Shown here piece after piece: positions 15,487 to 24,496 of a DNA stretch of 64,000 bases. Both the position numbers and the translations under genes were made by a program. This DNA is from JAJZQZ01 sp963790415. GTDB lineage: Bacteria; Actinomycetota; Thermoleophilia; RBG-16-64-13. Below the pieces are notes generated by a model that was given only the letters and a program-made list of their open reading frames with translations, was not told the DNA's origin and searched no databases. The stretch's first letter is position 1. Each line of letters starts with the position of its first letter. Location of the stretch: NCBI GenBank assembly GCA_963790415.1, contig CAWBOK010000003.1, positions 496,001 through 560,000 of the forward strand. The letters are read 5' to 3'.

Positions 15487-16300
15487 CACTGCGAAGCCCC
15501 TGGCTATCGTCAAAGGCGCCGGCGACCTGGCTACCGGCGTGGCCTACCGGCTTCACCGGGTGGGCTTCGCCGTGGTCATGACCGAGATCGCCGCTCCGAC
15601 CCCGGTGCGACGCGCGGTCTCGTTCGCCGAGGCGGTGTACGAGGGACGCTGGTTCGTCGAGGGTGTGGAAGCGCAGCTGGTGGCCGAAGCGGAGGAAGCC
15701 CTCGCCGTCACCGCCGCCGGCAAGGTGGCCGTGGTGATCGACCCGTCGGCCGAACTCGTCGGCCGGCTCCGTCCTCCTCTGGTGGTGGACGCCATCTTGG
15801 CGAAGCGCAACCTGGGCACCCGCATCGGCGACGCCCGTGCCGTGGTGGCGCTTGGGCCGGGGTTCGCGGCCGGTCGAGACTGCCACGCCGTGATCGAGAC
15901 CATGCGTGGGCACACGCTCGGACGGGTCATCTACGATGGCGAAGCCTTGCCCAACACCGGCGTCCCGGGCGAGGTCGGGGGCTTCGGCGCGGAACGGGTG
16001 CTCCGGGCGCCCGGTGCCGGGGTGTTCGCGGCGCGGCGCGCGATCGGCGACCGCGTGTCGGCGGGCGAGGCGGTCGCCGACGTCGATGGTCTGCCGGTGG
16101 AGTCAGCGATCGCCGGCGTGCTGCGGGGCATCCTCCGAGACGGTCTGCACGTAACGCCCGGGTTCAAGGTCGGTGACGTGGACGCCCGCGCCACGCGGGA
16201 ACACTGCTTCACCATGTCGGACAAGTCGCTCTCGGTTGCCGGAGGCGTGCTCGAAGCCGCGGGCACGTTGCTCGGCGGCTTCGTTCTCCGGCAGGAGTGA
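15476..16300 (+). CDS. yqeB: YqeB-family (EF2563) selenium-dependent molybdenum hydroxylase factor
   Basis: 274 residues. 'LAIVKGAGDLATGVAYRLHR' is the N-terminal nucleotide-binding glycine loop, and 'KRNLGTRIGDARAVVALGPG' and 'AIAGVLRGILRDGLHVTPGF' are typical of the EF2563 selenium-dependent molybdenum hydroxylase system protein. From comparative genomics the family tracks with hydroxylases that carry a labile selenium at the molybdenum site. Adjacent xdhC and the mod genes support a maturation role. Its stop shares a base with the modA ATG. Confidence 0.85.
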   Translation: MPASTAKPLAIVKGAGDLATGVAYRLHRVGFAVVMTEIAAPTPVRRAVSFAEAVYEGRWFVEGVEAQLVAEAEEALAVTAAGKVAVVIDPSAELVGRLRPPLVVDAILAKRNLGTRIGDARAVVALGPGFAAGRDCHAVIETMRGHTLGRVIYDGEALPNTGVPGEVGGFGAERVLRAPGAGVFAARRAIGDRVSAGEAVADVDGLPVESAIAGVLRGILRDGLHVTPGFKVGDVDARATREHCFTMSDKSLSVAGGVLEAAGTLLGGFVLRQE

Positions 16301-17124
16301 TGGGAGGGTCGCGCCGGGCAGGCCGGCGCGGCATGTGGTGGCGTGGCAGGGGCCGGCGTGGGTCGACGGTCGCCGCCGCGATTCCGATCGCCCTCCTGCT
16401 GGTCGCCCTCGCATCGGCCGGCTGTGGCGGGACTCCTCCGACCGAACTGGTTGTCTCCGCCGCCTCCGACCTGACCGGAGCCATGCAAGAGCTGGGCGCC
16501 TCCTTCACCGACGACACGGGCGTGAGGCTGGTGTTCAACTTCGGGTCGAGCGGGCAATTGGCCCAGCAGATCGAGCAGGGCGCGCCCGTGGACCTGTTCT
16601 TCTCGGCCAACCGCGGCTACGTCGACGAACTGGTCTCCGCCGGTCTCGTGGACCCGGTCGACGCCGACGCCTATGCGCGGGGACGCCTGGTTGTCTGGAC
16701 CCGGGACGATGGCCCCGCGCCGGTCTCCGAACTGAGCGACCTGGCCGACGCGCGCTTCAAGCGGGTGGCGATCGCCAACCCCGATCATGCTCCTTATGGC
16801 GTGGCTGCAAGGGAAGCACTCCGGGCGGCGGGGGTGTGGACCGCGGTGGAGTCGAAGATCGTGCCGGCCGAGAACGTCCTTCAGGCCCTACAGTACGCGC
16901 AGTCCGGCAATGCCGACGCGGCCATCGTGGCGGCGTCGGTGGCTGTCGGCGCCGGCGGGAACGCGGTGCCGGTGCCGGACGGCACGTTCACCGAGCTCAT
17001 CCAGACATCGGCCGTGATGAAAGCGTCGGCGCACGCCGACGAGGCGCGGAAGTTCGTCGCCTTCGTGCGAGGCCCCGACGGACAAGCGGTGTTGAGCCGG
17101 TATGGGTTCGGGCCCCGGCCATGA
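16300..17124 (+). CDS. modA: Molybdate ABC transporter, substrate-binding lipoprotein
   Basis: 274 residues. After a basic start, a signal segment (about 25-40) ends in the lipobox 'LASAGC', so the protein is a lipid-anchored binding protein. 'LVVSAASDLTGAMQELGASF' and 'FNFGSSGQLAQQIEQGAPVD' with 'LFFSAN' are the molybdate-binding motifs of ModA, and 'AIANPDHAPYGVAAREAL' is the usual mid segment. ATG 16300 overlaps the yqeB stop by one base; an AGGAG site lies just upstream. It supplies molybdate (or tungstate) for the hydroxylase and possibly for the AOR at 57 kb. Confidence 0.93.
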   Translation: MGGSRRAGRRGMWWRGRGRRGSTVAAAIPIALLLVALASAGCGGTPPTELVVSAASDLTGAMQELGASFTDDTGVRLVFNFGSSGQLAQQIEQGAPVDLFFSANRGYVDELVSAGLVDPVDADAYARGRLVVWTRDDGPAPVSELSDLADARFKRVAIANPDHAPYGVAAREALRAAGVWTAVESKIVPAENVLQALQYAQSGNADAAIVAASVAVGAGGNAVPVPDGTFTELIQTSAVMKASAHADEARKFVAFVRGPDGQAVLSRYGFGPRP

Positions 17125-17765
17125 GCTACTGGCACCCCATCCTCCTCTCCTTGAGGGTGACCGCCGTCGCCACCGTGTTCATCGTGGTGGTCGGTCTGGC
17201 TTTGGCGTTGCTGCTTGCCCGGGGGCGATTCTGGGGGAAGTCCGCGCTCGAGGCCGTCATCATGCTTCCGCTGGTGCTGCCGCCCACCGTCGTGGGCTAC
17301 TACCTGCTGCGCTTCCTGGGCAGCGGCGGGCCGCTCGTGGAGTGGGTCGGCGTCAACGTGGTGTTCACCTGGGGGGCGGCCGTGGCGGCTTCGTTCGTGG
17401 TGGCCCTGCCGCTCATGGTGCTGTCGGCCCGGGCCGCTATCGCGAACGTGGACCCGGTGCTCGAGAGCGCCGCGCGCACCCTGGGTTCGTCGGAGACGGC
17501 CGTCTTCTTCCGCGTGACCCTGCCCCTGGCGCGCCGGGGGATCCTGGCGGGGGCTGTTCTGGGCGCGGCCCGGGCGCTCGGCGAGTTCGGGGCCACGTTG
17601 ATGGTGGCCGGCAACATACCGGGCAGGACGCAGACCCTCCCGCTGGTCATCTACGACGCCGTGCAGCGCCGCGAGTACGGTGTGGCGAACTGGATGGTGG
17701 CGCTGATGACCGCTCTCGCCTTGGTCAGTCTGTGGGCGGTGCGTCGCCTGGGCGTGACGCGATGA
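17121..17765 (+). CDS. modB: Molybdate ABC transporter permease
   Basis: 214 residues with five or six membrane helices. 'MLPLVLPPTVVGYYLLRFLG' and the EAA loop 'ESAARTLGSSETAVFFRVTL' with 'GAARALGEFGATLMVAGNIP' are diagnostic of ModB. ATGA overlaps couple it to modA before and modC after. Confidence 0.93.
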   Translation: MSYWHPILLSLRVTAVATVFIVVVGLALALLLARGRFWGKSALEAVIMLPLVLPPTVVGYYLLRFLGSGGPLVEWVGVNVVFTWGAAVAASFVVALPLMVLSARAAIANVDPVLESAARTLGSSETAVFFRVTLPLARRGILAGAVLGAARALGEFGATLMVAGNIPGRTQTLPLVIYDAVQRREYGVANWMVALMTALALVSLWAVRRLGVTR

Positions 17766-18898
17766 ACGGCGACGTGCGACTGCATATCGACATCGAGAAG
17801 CGGCTCGACCCGTTCCGCCTTCAGGTGCGCCTGGATGTGGGTTCCGAGATACTCGTGCTGTTCGGGCCTTCGGGCGCGGGCAAGACCATGACACTGCAGT
17901 CCATCGCCGGGCTGGTGTCGCCCGACGCCGGGGAGATCGTGTTCGACGAGCGCGTCTTGTTCCGGCGGCACCGGCCGGGAGGCGCGGCCAACCTGCCCGC
18001 GCGTCGCCGCCGGGTAGGCTACGTGTTCCAGGACTACGCGCTCTTCCCGCATCTGACGGCCCTCGAGAACGTGGCCTTTCCGCTGTGGCGCAAAGAGGGT
18101 GGCCGAGAGCGGGCCGCCTCCCTGCTCGAGCGCATGCGCCTGGAGCATCTGGCCGACCGCTATCCGCGCGAGTTGTCCGGCGGCCAGCAACAACGCATCG
18201 CCATCGCTCGGGCTCTGGCCTCCGAACCGGACATCCTCCTGCTCGACGAGCCCTTCGCCGCCCTCGACCCGGCGCTGCGCGAGCGTCTTCAGCGGGGTCT
18301 GCGGGACGTGCAACGGGAGTTCGGGTTGGTCGTGCTGTGCGTGACGCACAATCTGGAGGACGCGTTCGCCGTCGGAGACCGTCTCGCTGTGGTGCACGAC
18401 GGCCAGGTGACGCAGGTGGGCGCGGTGGATGAGGTCTTCCAACGTCCGGCCAATCTGCGGGCGGCCGAGAGCATGGGCGTGCGCAATCTGATCCACGCCC
18501 GCGTGACCGGGGCATCGGCCGACGGTGTGGCGCTCGATTGGGACGGCCTGGCTCTCGAGGCTCCACCGCAGCACGCGGCGCCGGGGGAGATGGCTCCGCT
18601 GTACATCCGTCCCGAGGACGTGAAGTTGCTCTACGACGACCGTGGCGTGGGTGAAGCGCTTCGGCGGAACCAAGTGTTCGGCACGGTGGTGGCCAGGGAG
18701 GATCTGGCCGAGTTCACCACCTTGTTCGTGGCGCTGCCGAACGGCCACCAGATCGAGGTGCGCTATCCCTCGTATACCTACAACCGCATGCAGTTGCGCG
18801 TGGGTTCCACCGCCCGGTTGTCGCTGCGGCGCGAAGGGCTCGTGCTGCTCCACGGTCCCGTGGCCCTTGACATGCCCCCCGTGAGGTCCATACAATAG
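17762..18898 (+). CDS. modC: Molybdate ABC transporter ATP-binding protein
   Basis: 378 residues. Walker A 'FGPSGAGKT', Q-loop 'YVFQDYALFPHL', signature 'ELSGGQQQRIAIARAL', Walker B 'ILLLDEPFAALD' and H-loop 'LCVTHNLEDA' are all intact. The C-terminal 130 residues are a TOBE/Mop-like regulatory domain ('MAPLYIRPEDVKLL'). The end of the gene contains the promoter of the next operon. Confidence 0.93.
   Translation: MNGDVRLHIDIEKRLDPFRLQVRLDVGSEILVLFGPSGAGKTMTLQSIAGLVSPDAGEIVFDERVLFRRHRPGGAANLPARRRRVGYVFQDYALFPHLTALENVAFPLWRKEGGRERAASLLERMRLEHLADRYPRELSGGQQQRIAIARALASEPDILLLDEPFAALDPALRERLQRGLRDVQREFGLVVLCVTHNLEDAFAVGDRLAVVHDGQVTQVGAVDEVFQRPANLRAAESMGVRNLIHARVTGASADGVALDWDGLALEAPPQHAAPGEMAPLYIRPEDVKLLYDDRGVGEALRRNQVFGTVVAREDLAEFTTLFVALPNGHQIEVRYPSYTYNRMQLRVGSTARLSLRREGLVLLHGPVALDMPPVRSIQ
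18867..18896 (+). promoter_or_regulatory. Promoter of the iorAB operon (inside modC end)
   Basis: -35 TTGACA (18867-18872) and -10 TACAAT (18891-18896) are separated by 18 bases, one of the best matches to the housekeeping consensus in the window. It lies within the last 32 bases of modC and about 100 bases before iorA. The palindrome starting eight bases after the -10 would cover the transcription start. Confidence 0.8.
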
Positions 18899-18903
18899 CT
18901 ACC

Positions 18904-18919
18904 GACTGTACGTACAGTC
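18904..18919. promoter_or_regulatory. Perfect palindromic operator before iorA (TetR-type)
   Basis: GACTGTACGTACAGTC is a perfect 16-base palindrome at the expected start of transcription from the 18867-18896 promoter. Its form fits TetR-family operators. The two paralogous TetR proteins at 13950 and 21457 are candidates; the second is encoded in the same operon and would autoregulate. Confidence 0.75.
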
Positions 18920-18998
18920 AGTAATGTTGCAGGTCACCCGCGCGCCCGTCATGCCGCACACGACCGGGCCCGCGTACGCAGTCGGACTGGGGGGCACG

Positions 18999-20807
18999 AT
19001 GAAGCGACTTCTTTCGGGCAACGAAGCCATCGCCTATGGCGCGTACGAAGCGGGCTGCCGTTTCGGCGTGGGCTATCCAGGCACACCGAGTACCGAGATA
19101 CTGCAGAACTTCGTCAAGTATCCGGGTGTCTACGGCGAGTGGGCTCCCAACGAGAAAGTGGCCCTGGACGTGGCCGTGGGCATGTCGTTCGCGGTCGAGC
19201 GTGTGTTCGTCACCATGAAGCATGTGGGCTTGAACGTGGCCTCCGACTCCCTCTTCTCGGTGGTCCACACCGGGGTGCGCGGAGGACTGGTGGTGGTGAC
19301 CGCCGACGACCCGGGCCACCACAGCTCCCAGAACGAACAGGACAACCGTCAATTCGGCAGGTTCGCCAAGCTGCCGGTGGTGGAACCCGCGGACAGCGCC
19401 GAGGCGGCCGCATTCGTGGGCGCAGCCATGGAGATCAGCGAGCGCTTCGACACACCCGTATTGTTCCGCTCCACCACCCGCCTCTCGCATTCGCGCACCG
19501 TGTTGGACTACCCGGAGACTCTCGAGGCCAAGGGCGCCCCTCACGAGCGCGTCAAGTATCTCCGTGAGCCGAACAAGCAGATCCCGTTGCCGGTGAATGC
19601 GCGGCGGATGCACCGGGAGATCGAACAGCGACTGCTCGACATCGCGGCCTGGGCCGAGACCTGCGAACTCAACCGCATCGAGCCGGGAAGCTCCCGCTTG
19701 GGCATCGTCGCGAGCGGCATGGCCTATCAGTACGCCCGCGAAGTCTTTCCCGAGGCAACGTTCCTCAAGATCGGCCTTGCCTATCCTCTCCCCCGGCAGC
19801 TCTTCCACACGTTCGCCGGCATGGTCGACAAGTTGGTGGTCATCGAGGAGCTCGATCCCTTCTACGAGGAACACGTCAGGCTCTTGGGAATCGATGTGGT
19901 GGGGAAGGATGTGTTCCCGCTCTGCGGCGAGTTCAGCGTGGAGGTGGTCCGGCACGCGGCCATCGATGGCGGCCTGCTGCCGGCGACCGTCGCGGTCGTT
20001 GATGCCCCTGCTTCCGCAGGCGGAGCCGCGGAGCCCGTCGCCGTGGATGTCCCCCTGCCCCCGCGTCCACCCATGCTGTGCCCCGGCTGTTCGCATCGTG
20101 GGGTCTTCTACGTGCTTCAGCGTCTGCGGGCCGTTGTGTTCGGCGACATCGGCTGCTACACCTTGGGCGCCCTGCCGCCCCTCAACGCCACCCACACCTG
20201 TGGGCCCATGGGGGCCAGCATAGGGATGGCGCACGGCGTGGATAAAGTGGGTGTAAAAGACCGCACCGTTGCCATCATCGGCGATTCCACCTTCTTCCAT
20301 AGCGGCATGTCGCCCTTGGTGAACATCGTCACCAACGGGGGCGTCAGCACCACCATCGTGGTCGACAACAGCGTCACGGCGATGACCGGTCACCAGACCA
20401 ATCCGGGTACCGGCCGCACGTTGATGGGGGAAGAGTCACCGGCGATCCTCATCGAGAACGTGGCCAGAGCGCTCGGTTGCCAGAAGGTGGACGTGATCGA
20501 TCCGTACGACCTGCAGAACACGCGCAAAGTGCTCACCGATCATCTGGATTCGCAGACGCCCTCGGTCGTCGTCGTGCGCGCGCCCTGCATCCTGCACACG
20601 CGCGAACGCCATCCGGCTCCGGTCGTGGACACCGACATATGCGATGCGTGCGGCCAGTGCCTCAACATCGGCTGCGCGCCCATCATGAATCGAGGAGACC
20701 ATGTGGAGATCGACGCGTTGCTGTGCGTCGGCTGCGACTACTGCGTCGAGGTCTGCCCCAAGGACGCGATCGTCTCGCGACGCGCGGATGAGGAAGGGGG
20801 CGCCTGA
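18999..20807 (+). CDS. iorA: Indolepyruvate-type ferredoxin oxidoreductase, alpha subunit
   Basis: 602 residues. 'LLSGNEAIAYGAYEAGCRFG' with 'VGYPGTPSTEI' opens the pyrimidine-binding domain, 'MLCPGCSHRGVFYVLQRL' and 'IGDSTFFHSGM' form the TPP domain, and the C-terminus has ferredoxin clusters 'CDACGQCLNIGCAPI' and 'CVGCDYCVEVCP'. Family members decarboxylate aryl 2-oxoacids such as indolepyruvate and phenylpyruvate to the acyl-CoA, reducing ferredoxin; related proteins activate other acids. I use ATG 18999; an upstream ATG at 18924 overlaps the leader and lacks conservation. The stop shares a base with iorB. Confidence 0.9.
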   Translation: MKRLLSGNEAIAYGAYEAGCRFGVGYPGTPSTEILQNFVKYPGVYGEWAPNEKVALDVAVGMSFAVERVFVTMKHVGLNVASDSLFSVVHTGVRGGLVVVTADDPGHHSSQNEQDNRQFGRFAKLPVVEPADSAEAAAFVGAAMEISERFDTPVLFRSTTRLSHSRTVLDYPETLEAKGAPHERVKYLREPNKQIPLPVNARRMHREIEQRLLDIAAWAETCELNRIEPGSSRLGIVASGMAYQYAREVFPEATFLKIGLAYPLPRQLFHTFAGMVDKLVVIEELDPFYEEHVRLLGIDVVGKDVFPLCGEFSVEVVRHAAIDGGLLPATVAVVDAPASAGGAAEPVAVDVPLPPRPPMLCPGCSHRGVFYVLQRLRAVVFGDIGCYTLGALPPLNATHTCGPMGASIGMAHGVDKVGVKDRTVAIIGDSTFFHSGMSPLVNIVTNGGVSTTIVVDNSVTAMTGHQTNPGTGRTLMGEESPAILIENVARALGCQKVDVIDPYDLQNTRKVLTDHLDSQTPSVVVVRAPCILHTRERHPAPVVDTDICDACGQCLNIGCAPIMNRGDHVEIDALLCVGCDYCVEVCPKDAIVSRRADEEGGA

Positions 20808-21397
20808 TGGCTCTTCAGAAACGGGACTTCTTGCTCGCGGGTGTGGGCGGCCAGGGAACCATCTTGGCGAGTGACATCTTGGTGGAAGTGGGCCTGGCTG
20901 CTGGCTACGACGTGAAGAAGTCCGAGGTGCACGGCATGGCCCAGCGGGGCGGCTCGGTCGAGAGCCAGGTGCGCTGGGGTGACAAGGTCTATTCGCCCAC
21001 CATCGAGCGGGGAACCGCCGACTTCCTGCTCGGCTTCGAGATGCTGGAGGTGGCCCGTTGGGTCGACTTCATGAAGCCCGGCGCCGACGTTATCGTCAAC
21101 CGGTACCGCATCGCGCCGCCCAGCGTGAACTCGGGGCAGGCGACGTATCCTGAAGAGGCCGACATCACCCGCCTGCTGGAGACGCGGGCGGGCCGCGTGG
21201 TGTGGGTGGACGCCACCAGGGAAGCGGCGGCGCTGGGCAACGCGGCACTGGCCGGCGTCATCCTGTTGGGCTTGTTGGCGGCGCAACTCAAGATGGAACC
21301 TCAGTTGTGGCTGACGGTGATCGAGAGGCTCGTACCGACCAGGTTCGTGCAGCTCAATCTGGACGCCTTCCGCCTCGGTTTCGGGATGGTCGGCTGA
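20807..21397 (+). CDS. iorB: Indolepyruvate-type ferredoxin oxidoreductase, beta subunit
   Basis: 196 residues. 'FLLAGVGGQGTILASDILVE' and 'KKSEVHGMAQRGGSVESQVR' are the invariant IorB (gamma-domain) motifs. The one-base overlap with iorA (TGATG) means coupled translation of the two partners. Confidence 0.92.
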   Translation: MALQKRDFLLAGVGGQGTILASDILVEVGLAAGYDVKKSEVHGMAQRGGSVESQVRWGDKVYSPTIERGTADFLLGFEMLEVARWVDFMKPGADVIVNRYRIAPPSVNSGQATYPEEADITRLLETRAGRVVWVDATREAAALGNAALAGVILLGLLAAQLKMEPQLWLTVIERLVPTRFVQLNLDAFRLGFGMVG

Positions 21398-21456
21398 CGG
21401 CCGGCCCGTTAGTTCCGGCCCGTTCGCTCAAGAGCGCGAGAGAGAGGAGGTCGACG

Positions 21457-22062
21457 ATGACCAAGACCCACGTGACGGAGACCCGCCGCGAGGTGATCGT
21501 CGACTCCGCGTTGCGCCTCATCCTGAAGAAGGGCTACGACGGCACCACCGTTGACGATGTGGCCGCCATGGCCGGAGTCAGCAAAGGGCTGGTCTCGTAC
21601 CACTTTGCCAAGAAGGACGCACTGTTCCGCGCGGTCCTCGAGCGGATCGTGGCCAAACTAGAGGGCGATCTGGAGGCGGTGCATCGCCGTGACCTGCCGG
21701 CCGGGGAACGGCTACATCTCTACTTCCGCAACCTCTTCGAGAGCGAGGAGCGCACGCGTCACTACTACACCGTGCTAGTGGACTTTCTGGCCCAGGCGCC
21801 GCGCGAGGCTTCGGTGCGCAGCTATACGCAGACTATCTACCAGACGATCTTGCGCTACGTCGAGATGACGATACGTGACGGCGTCGAGGCCGGGGAGTTC
21901 CGGCAGGTCGACGTCAAGTTGGGGGCCGCGACCGTGGTGGCGCTCACTGAGGGGTTCATCTTCCAGTGGCTCTACAATCCCGACGGCATCACGCTGGCTC
22001 AGGCCCACGCGGTCAGCGACGCGCTGTTGACTGAGTACTTGGTGACCGGGACGGAAGGCTAG
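21457..22062 (+). CDS. TetR-family regulator 2
   Basis: 201 residues, paralogous to the TetR at 13950: 'RREVIVDSALRLILKKGYDG' and 'VDDVAAMAGVSKGLVSYHFA' make the HTH domain. It has a strong GAGGAGG site and follows iorAB by 59 bases. It probably shares the iorAB promoter and may bind the palindrome at 18904. The operon starting at 22127 follows closely. Confidence 0.87.
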   Translation: MTKTHVTETRREVIVDSALRLILKKGYDGTTVDDVAAMAGVSKGLVSYHFAKKDALFRAVLERIVAKLEGDLEAVHRRDLPAGERLHLYFRNLFESEERTRHYYTVLVDFLAQAPREASVRSYTQTIYQTILRYVEMTIRDGVEAGEFRQVDVKLGAATVVALTEGFIFQWLYNPDGITLAQAHAVSDALLTEYLVTGTEG

Positions 22063-22126
22063 GACGGTTTGTTCGGGGGCGTATCGCCCGCGTGTTGTGT
22101 TGACGAGGGGAATCGAGGGGAGCCGC

Positions 22127-23335
22127 ATGGACACCGTTGCTGACGACATCTTCCGCGGTCTGACCGTGCTCAGTTTGGAGCAGGCGACCGTGCTTCCGTA
22201 TCTCACCTTGCGTTTGGCCCAGGACGGGGTGCGCATCATCCGCCTGGAACACCCGGTGATGTGCGATCCGAACCGCATGATCGGCGAGCCCTTCATGGAG
22301 GGCGAAGACAAGATGAACAGCTACTTCTTCGCCATCAACTGCGGGAAAGAAGCGTTGACCCTGAATCTGAAAGACCCGCGGGCGCAGGAGTTGCTGGGCC
22401 GGCTGATCGTCGAACTCGACGTCGATGTTTTCGCCACCAACCAGCTTCCGAAGAACTACGGACCCCTGGGCATCAGCTACGAGGCTCTGACGGCCGTCAA
22501 GCCCGACCTCATCTGGGTGGGCCTGACCGGGTTCGGCCCCGACTCGAACGAGGCCGCCTACGACCCCATCCTGCAGGCGCGTGGCGGGCTGATGGACCTG
22601 ACCGGCGAGGCCGGCTCCGACCCGCAGGTGGTGGGGATCCCGCTTCCCGACATGGGCACCAGCGAGCACGCCTACGGTCAGATCATGAAGGCGCTCTACA
22701 AGCGGGCGCTCACGGGCGCGGGCAGCCGCATCGACGTGGCCATGATCGACTCAACCACGTCGTGGCTGACCCAGCCCATCACCATGGCCACCACCTTCGG
22801 CCGCGCGATGACGCGGCGGGGCAACACCCACGAGTTCTTCGGCCCGGTCAGCGTCTTTCCCACCGCCGACAGCTACGTCTACATCGCACTGGGCAACGAC
22901 GCCCAGTGGCAGCGGGTGCTGGCCGTGCCGGGCTTCGAAGGGCTGGCCGACCCCGTCTACGACACCAACGCCGGTCGCATCGCCGATATGCTCGGCCTCA
23001 ACGCCAAGCTGGCCGAGTGCACTCGCACGTACGCCACGCCCGAGTTGCTCGAGACCTTCCGGGCCGCGACCATCCCCATCGCCAAAGTGCAGGGTGTGCT
23101 CGAGGTGTGCGAGGACCCGGCCATCAAGCCCAAGCTGCTGCACAGTACCGACCCGCGTACCGGCTTCCAGGTGACCCTCGCTCCGCCGCCGGTGATGACC
23201 GACTTCCTCAAGACCCACGACCAGACGATGTCGTTCCCGCCGCGCCACGGAGAGCACAACGCCGCGATCTACGGGGGTTCCCTCGGCATGAGCGACGCCG
23301 AACTCGAGCAGCTGAGAACGGAAGGAGTGATCTAG
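22127..23335 (+). CDS. Class III (CaiB/BaiF) CoA-transferase
   Basis: 402 residues, the usual family length. 'LSLEQATVLPYLTLRLAQDG' with 'VRIIRLEHP' is the N-terminal CoA-binding part, 'LKDPRAQELLGRLIVELDVD' follows, and 'IPLPDMGTSEHAYGQIMKAL' holds the catalytic Asp. It moves CoA between carboxylic acids, here presumably activating the pathway's acid. It ends directly against the acyl-CoA dehydrogenase start. Confidence 0.9.
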   Translation: MDTVADDIFRGLTVLSLEQATVLPYLTLRLAQDGVRIIRLEHPVMCDPNRMIGEPFMEGEDKMNSYFFAINCGKEALTLNLKDPRAQELLGRLIVELDVDVFATNQLPKNYGPLGISYEALTAVKPDLIWVGLTGFGPDSNEAAYDPILQARGGLMDLTGEAGSDPQVVGIPLPDMGTSEHAYGQIMKALYKRALTGAGSRIDVAMIDSTTSWLTQPITMATTFGRAMTRRGNTHEFFGPVSVFPTADSYVYIALGNDAQWQRVLAVPGFEGLADPVYDTNAGRIADMLGLNAKLAECTRTYATPELLETFRAATIPIAKVQGVLEVCEDPAIKPKLLHSTDPRTGFQVTLAPPPVMTDFLKTHDQTMSFPPRHGEHNAAIYGGSLGMSDAELEQLRTEGVI

Positions 23336-24493
23336 GTGGACTTCCGTTTGAGCGAGGAACAGGAGTTCTTCAAGCAGACGGTGGCCGACACGGTGGACCG
23401 TCTGATCATGCCCAAGGTGGAGGAGATCGACCGCACCGACGAGTTCCCATGGGATCTGTGGCGGGAGTTCACCGGGTTGGGATATCTGGGCATGCGCTAT
23501 CCCGAGGACATCGGGGGTATGGACGCCGATCCGGTCACCTGCATGCTCTTCTATGAGGAACTCTCGCGCGCCTCGGTGGGCTTCGCCCAGTCGGTGACCA
23601 TGAACATGCTCATGGGTTCCTACTTCCTGTTCCGCTTCGGGGACGACGCCATCAAAGAGCGCTGCCTCCTTCCGGCCCTGCGGGGCGAGAAGGTGGCCAC
23701 CATCTGCTTCACCGAAGATCAGTCGGGCTCGGACATCGGAGCCACGCGCACGTCGGCCAAGAAGGTCGACGGCGGCTGGGTCATCAACGGCACCAAGAAC
23801 TGGATCACCAACGGTCCCCTAGCAGACTTCGCCACCGTCGTGGCTACCACCGACGCGACCAAAGGCGCCAAAGGCCTGAATTTCTTCCTGGTCGAGAAGG
23901 GCATGCCGGGCTTCAGTCCGGGCCAGGTGTTGCACAAGCTCGGCTGCCGCGGCACGGTCACGGGCGAGCTCGTGTTCGAGGACGTGTTCGTCCCCGATCA
24001 GAACCTGCTGGGTGAGGAAGAGGGCAAGGGCGTCAACTACCTCACCGAGATCTTGAACGAGGTGCGCTGCATGACCGGGGCCATGGCGATCGGCATCGCC
24101 CGCACCGCTCTGGCCGACGCCGTGGAGTACGCCCAAAAACGGGTGGCCTTCGGCAGGACCATCGGTGAGTACCAGCTCATCCGAGAGAAGTTCGCCCGCA
24201 TCGCCACTGAGATGGAGGCTTCTCGGCTGCTGGTGCACAGCGCCGCCTGGAAGATCGGCGACGGGCAGAACCCTCGCAACGAGGCGATGATGGCCAAGTA
24301 TCACGCCACGGAGATGTGCCTGATGGCGGTGGACGAGGTGACCCGCATCTATGGAGCGAACGGCTTCGCTGAGGAGTACGGCCCGCAGCGCTACTTCCGC
24401 GACGCCCGCTTCCTGCTCTACGGAGGGGGCACCCACGAGGTGCTCAAGAACTTCCTGGGCAAAGAAGTCCTTGCCGGTCGCTGGCGGTCGTAG
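23336..24493 (+). CDS. Acyl-CoA dehydrogenase
   Basis: 385 residues. 'VATICFTEDQSGSDIGATRT' and 'GWVINGTKNWITNG' are FAD/substrate motifs; 'KRVAFGRTIGEYQLIREKFA' and the C-terminal 'YGGGTHEVLKNFLGKEVL' include the position of the catalytic Glu. It oxidises an acyl-CoA to the enoyl-CoA and passes electrons to the ETF encoded next. The GTG start follows the CoA-transferase stop without a gap. Confidence 0.92.
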   Translation: MDFRLSEEQEFFKQTVADTVDRLIMPKVEEIDRTDEFPWDLWREFTGLGYLGMRYPEDIGGMDADPVTCMLFYEELSRASVGFAQSVTMNMLMGSYFLFRFGDDAIKERCLLPALRGEKVATICFTEDQSGSDIGATRTSAKKVDGGWVINGTKNWITNGPLADFATVVATTDATKGAKGLNFFLVEKGMPGFSPGQVLHKLGCRGTVTGELVFEDVFVPDQNLLGEEEGKGVNYLTEILNEVRCMTGAMAIGIARTALADAVEYAQKRVAFGRTIGEYQLIREKFARIATEMEASRLLVHSAAWKIGDGQNPRNEAMMAKYHATEMCLMAVDEVTRIYGANGFAEEYGPQRYFRDARFLLYGGGTHEVLKNFLGKEVLAGRWRS

Positions 24494-24496
24494 GGG

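Noticed and set aside
16881..18566. Long Arg/Pro-rich minus-strand frame opposite modB and modC
   Set aside because: Low-complexity composition and no motif; a shadow of the modBC coding strand.
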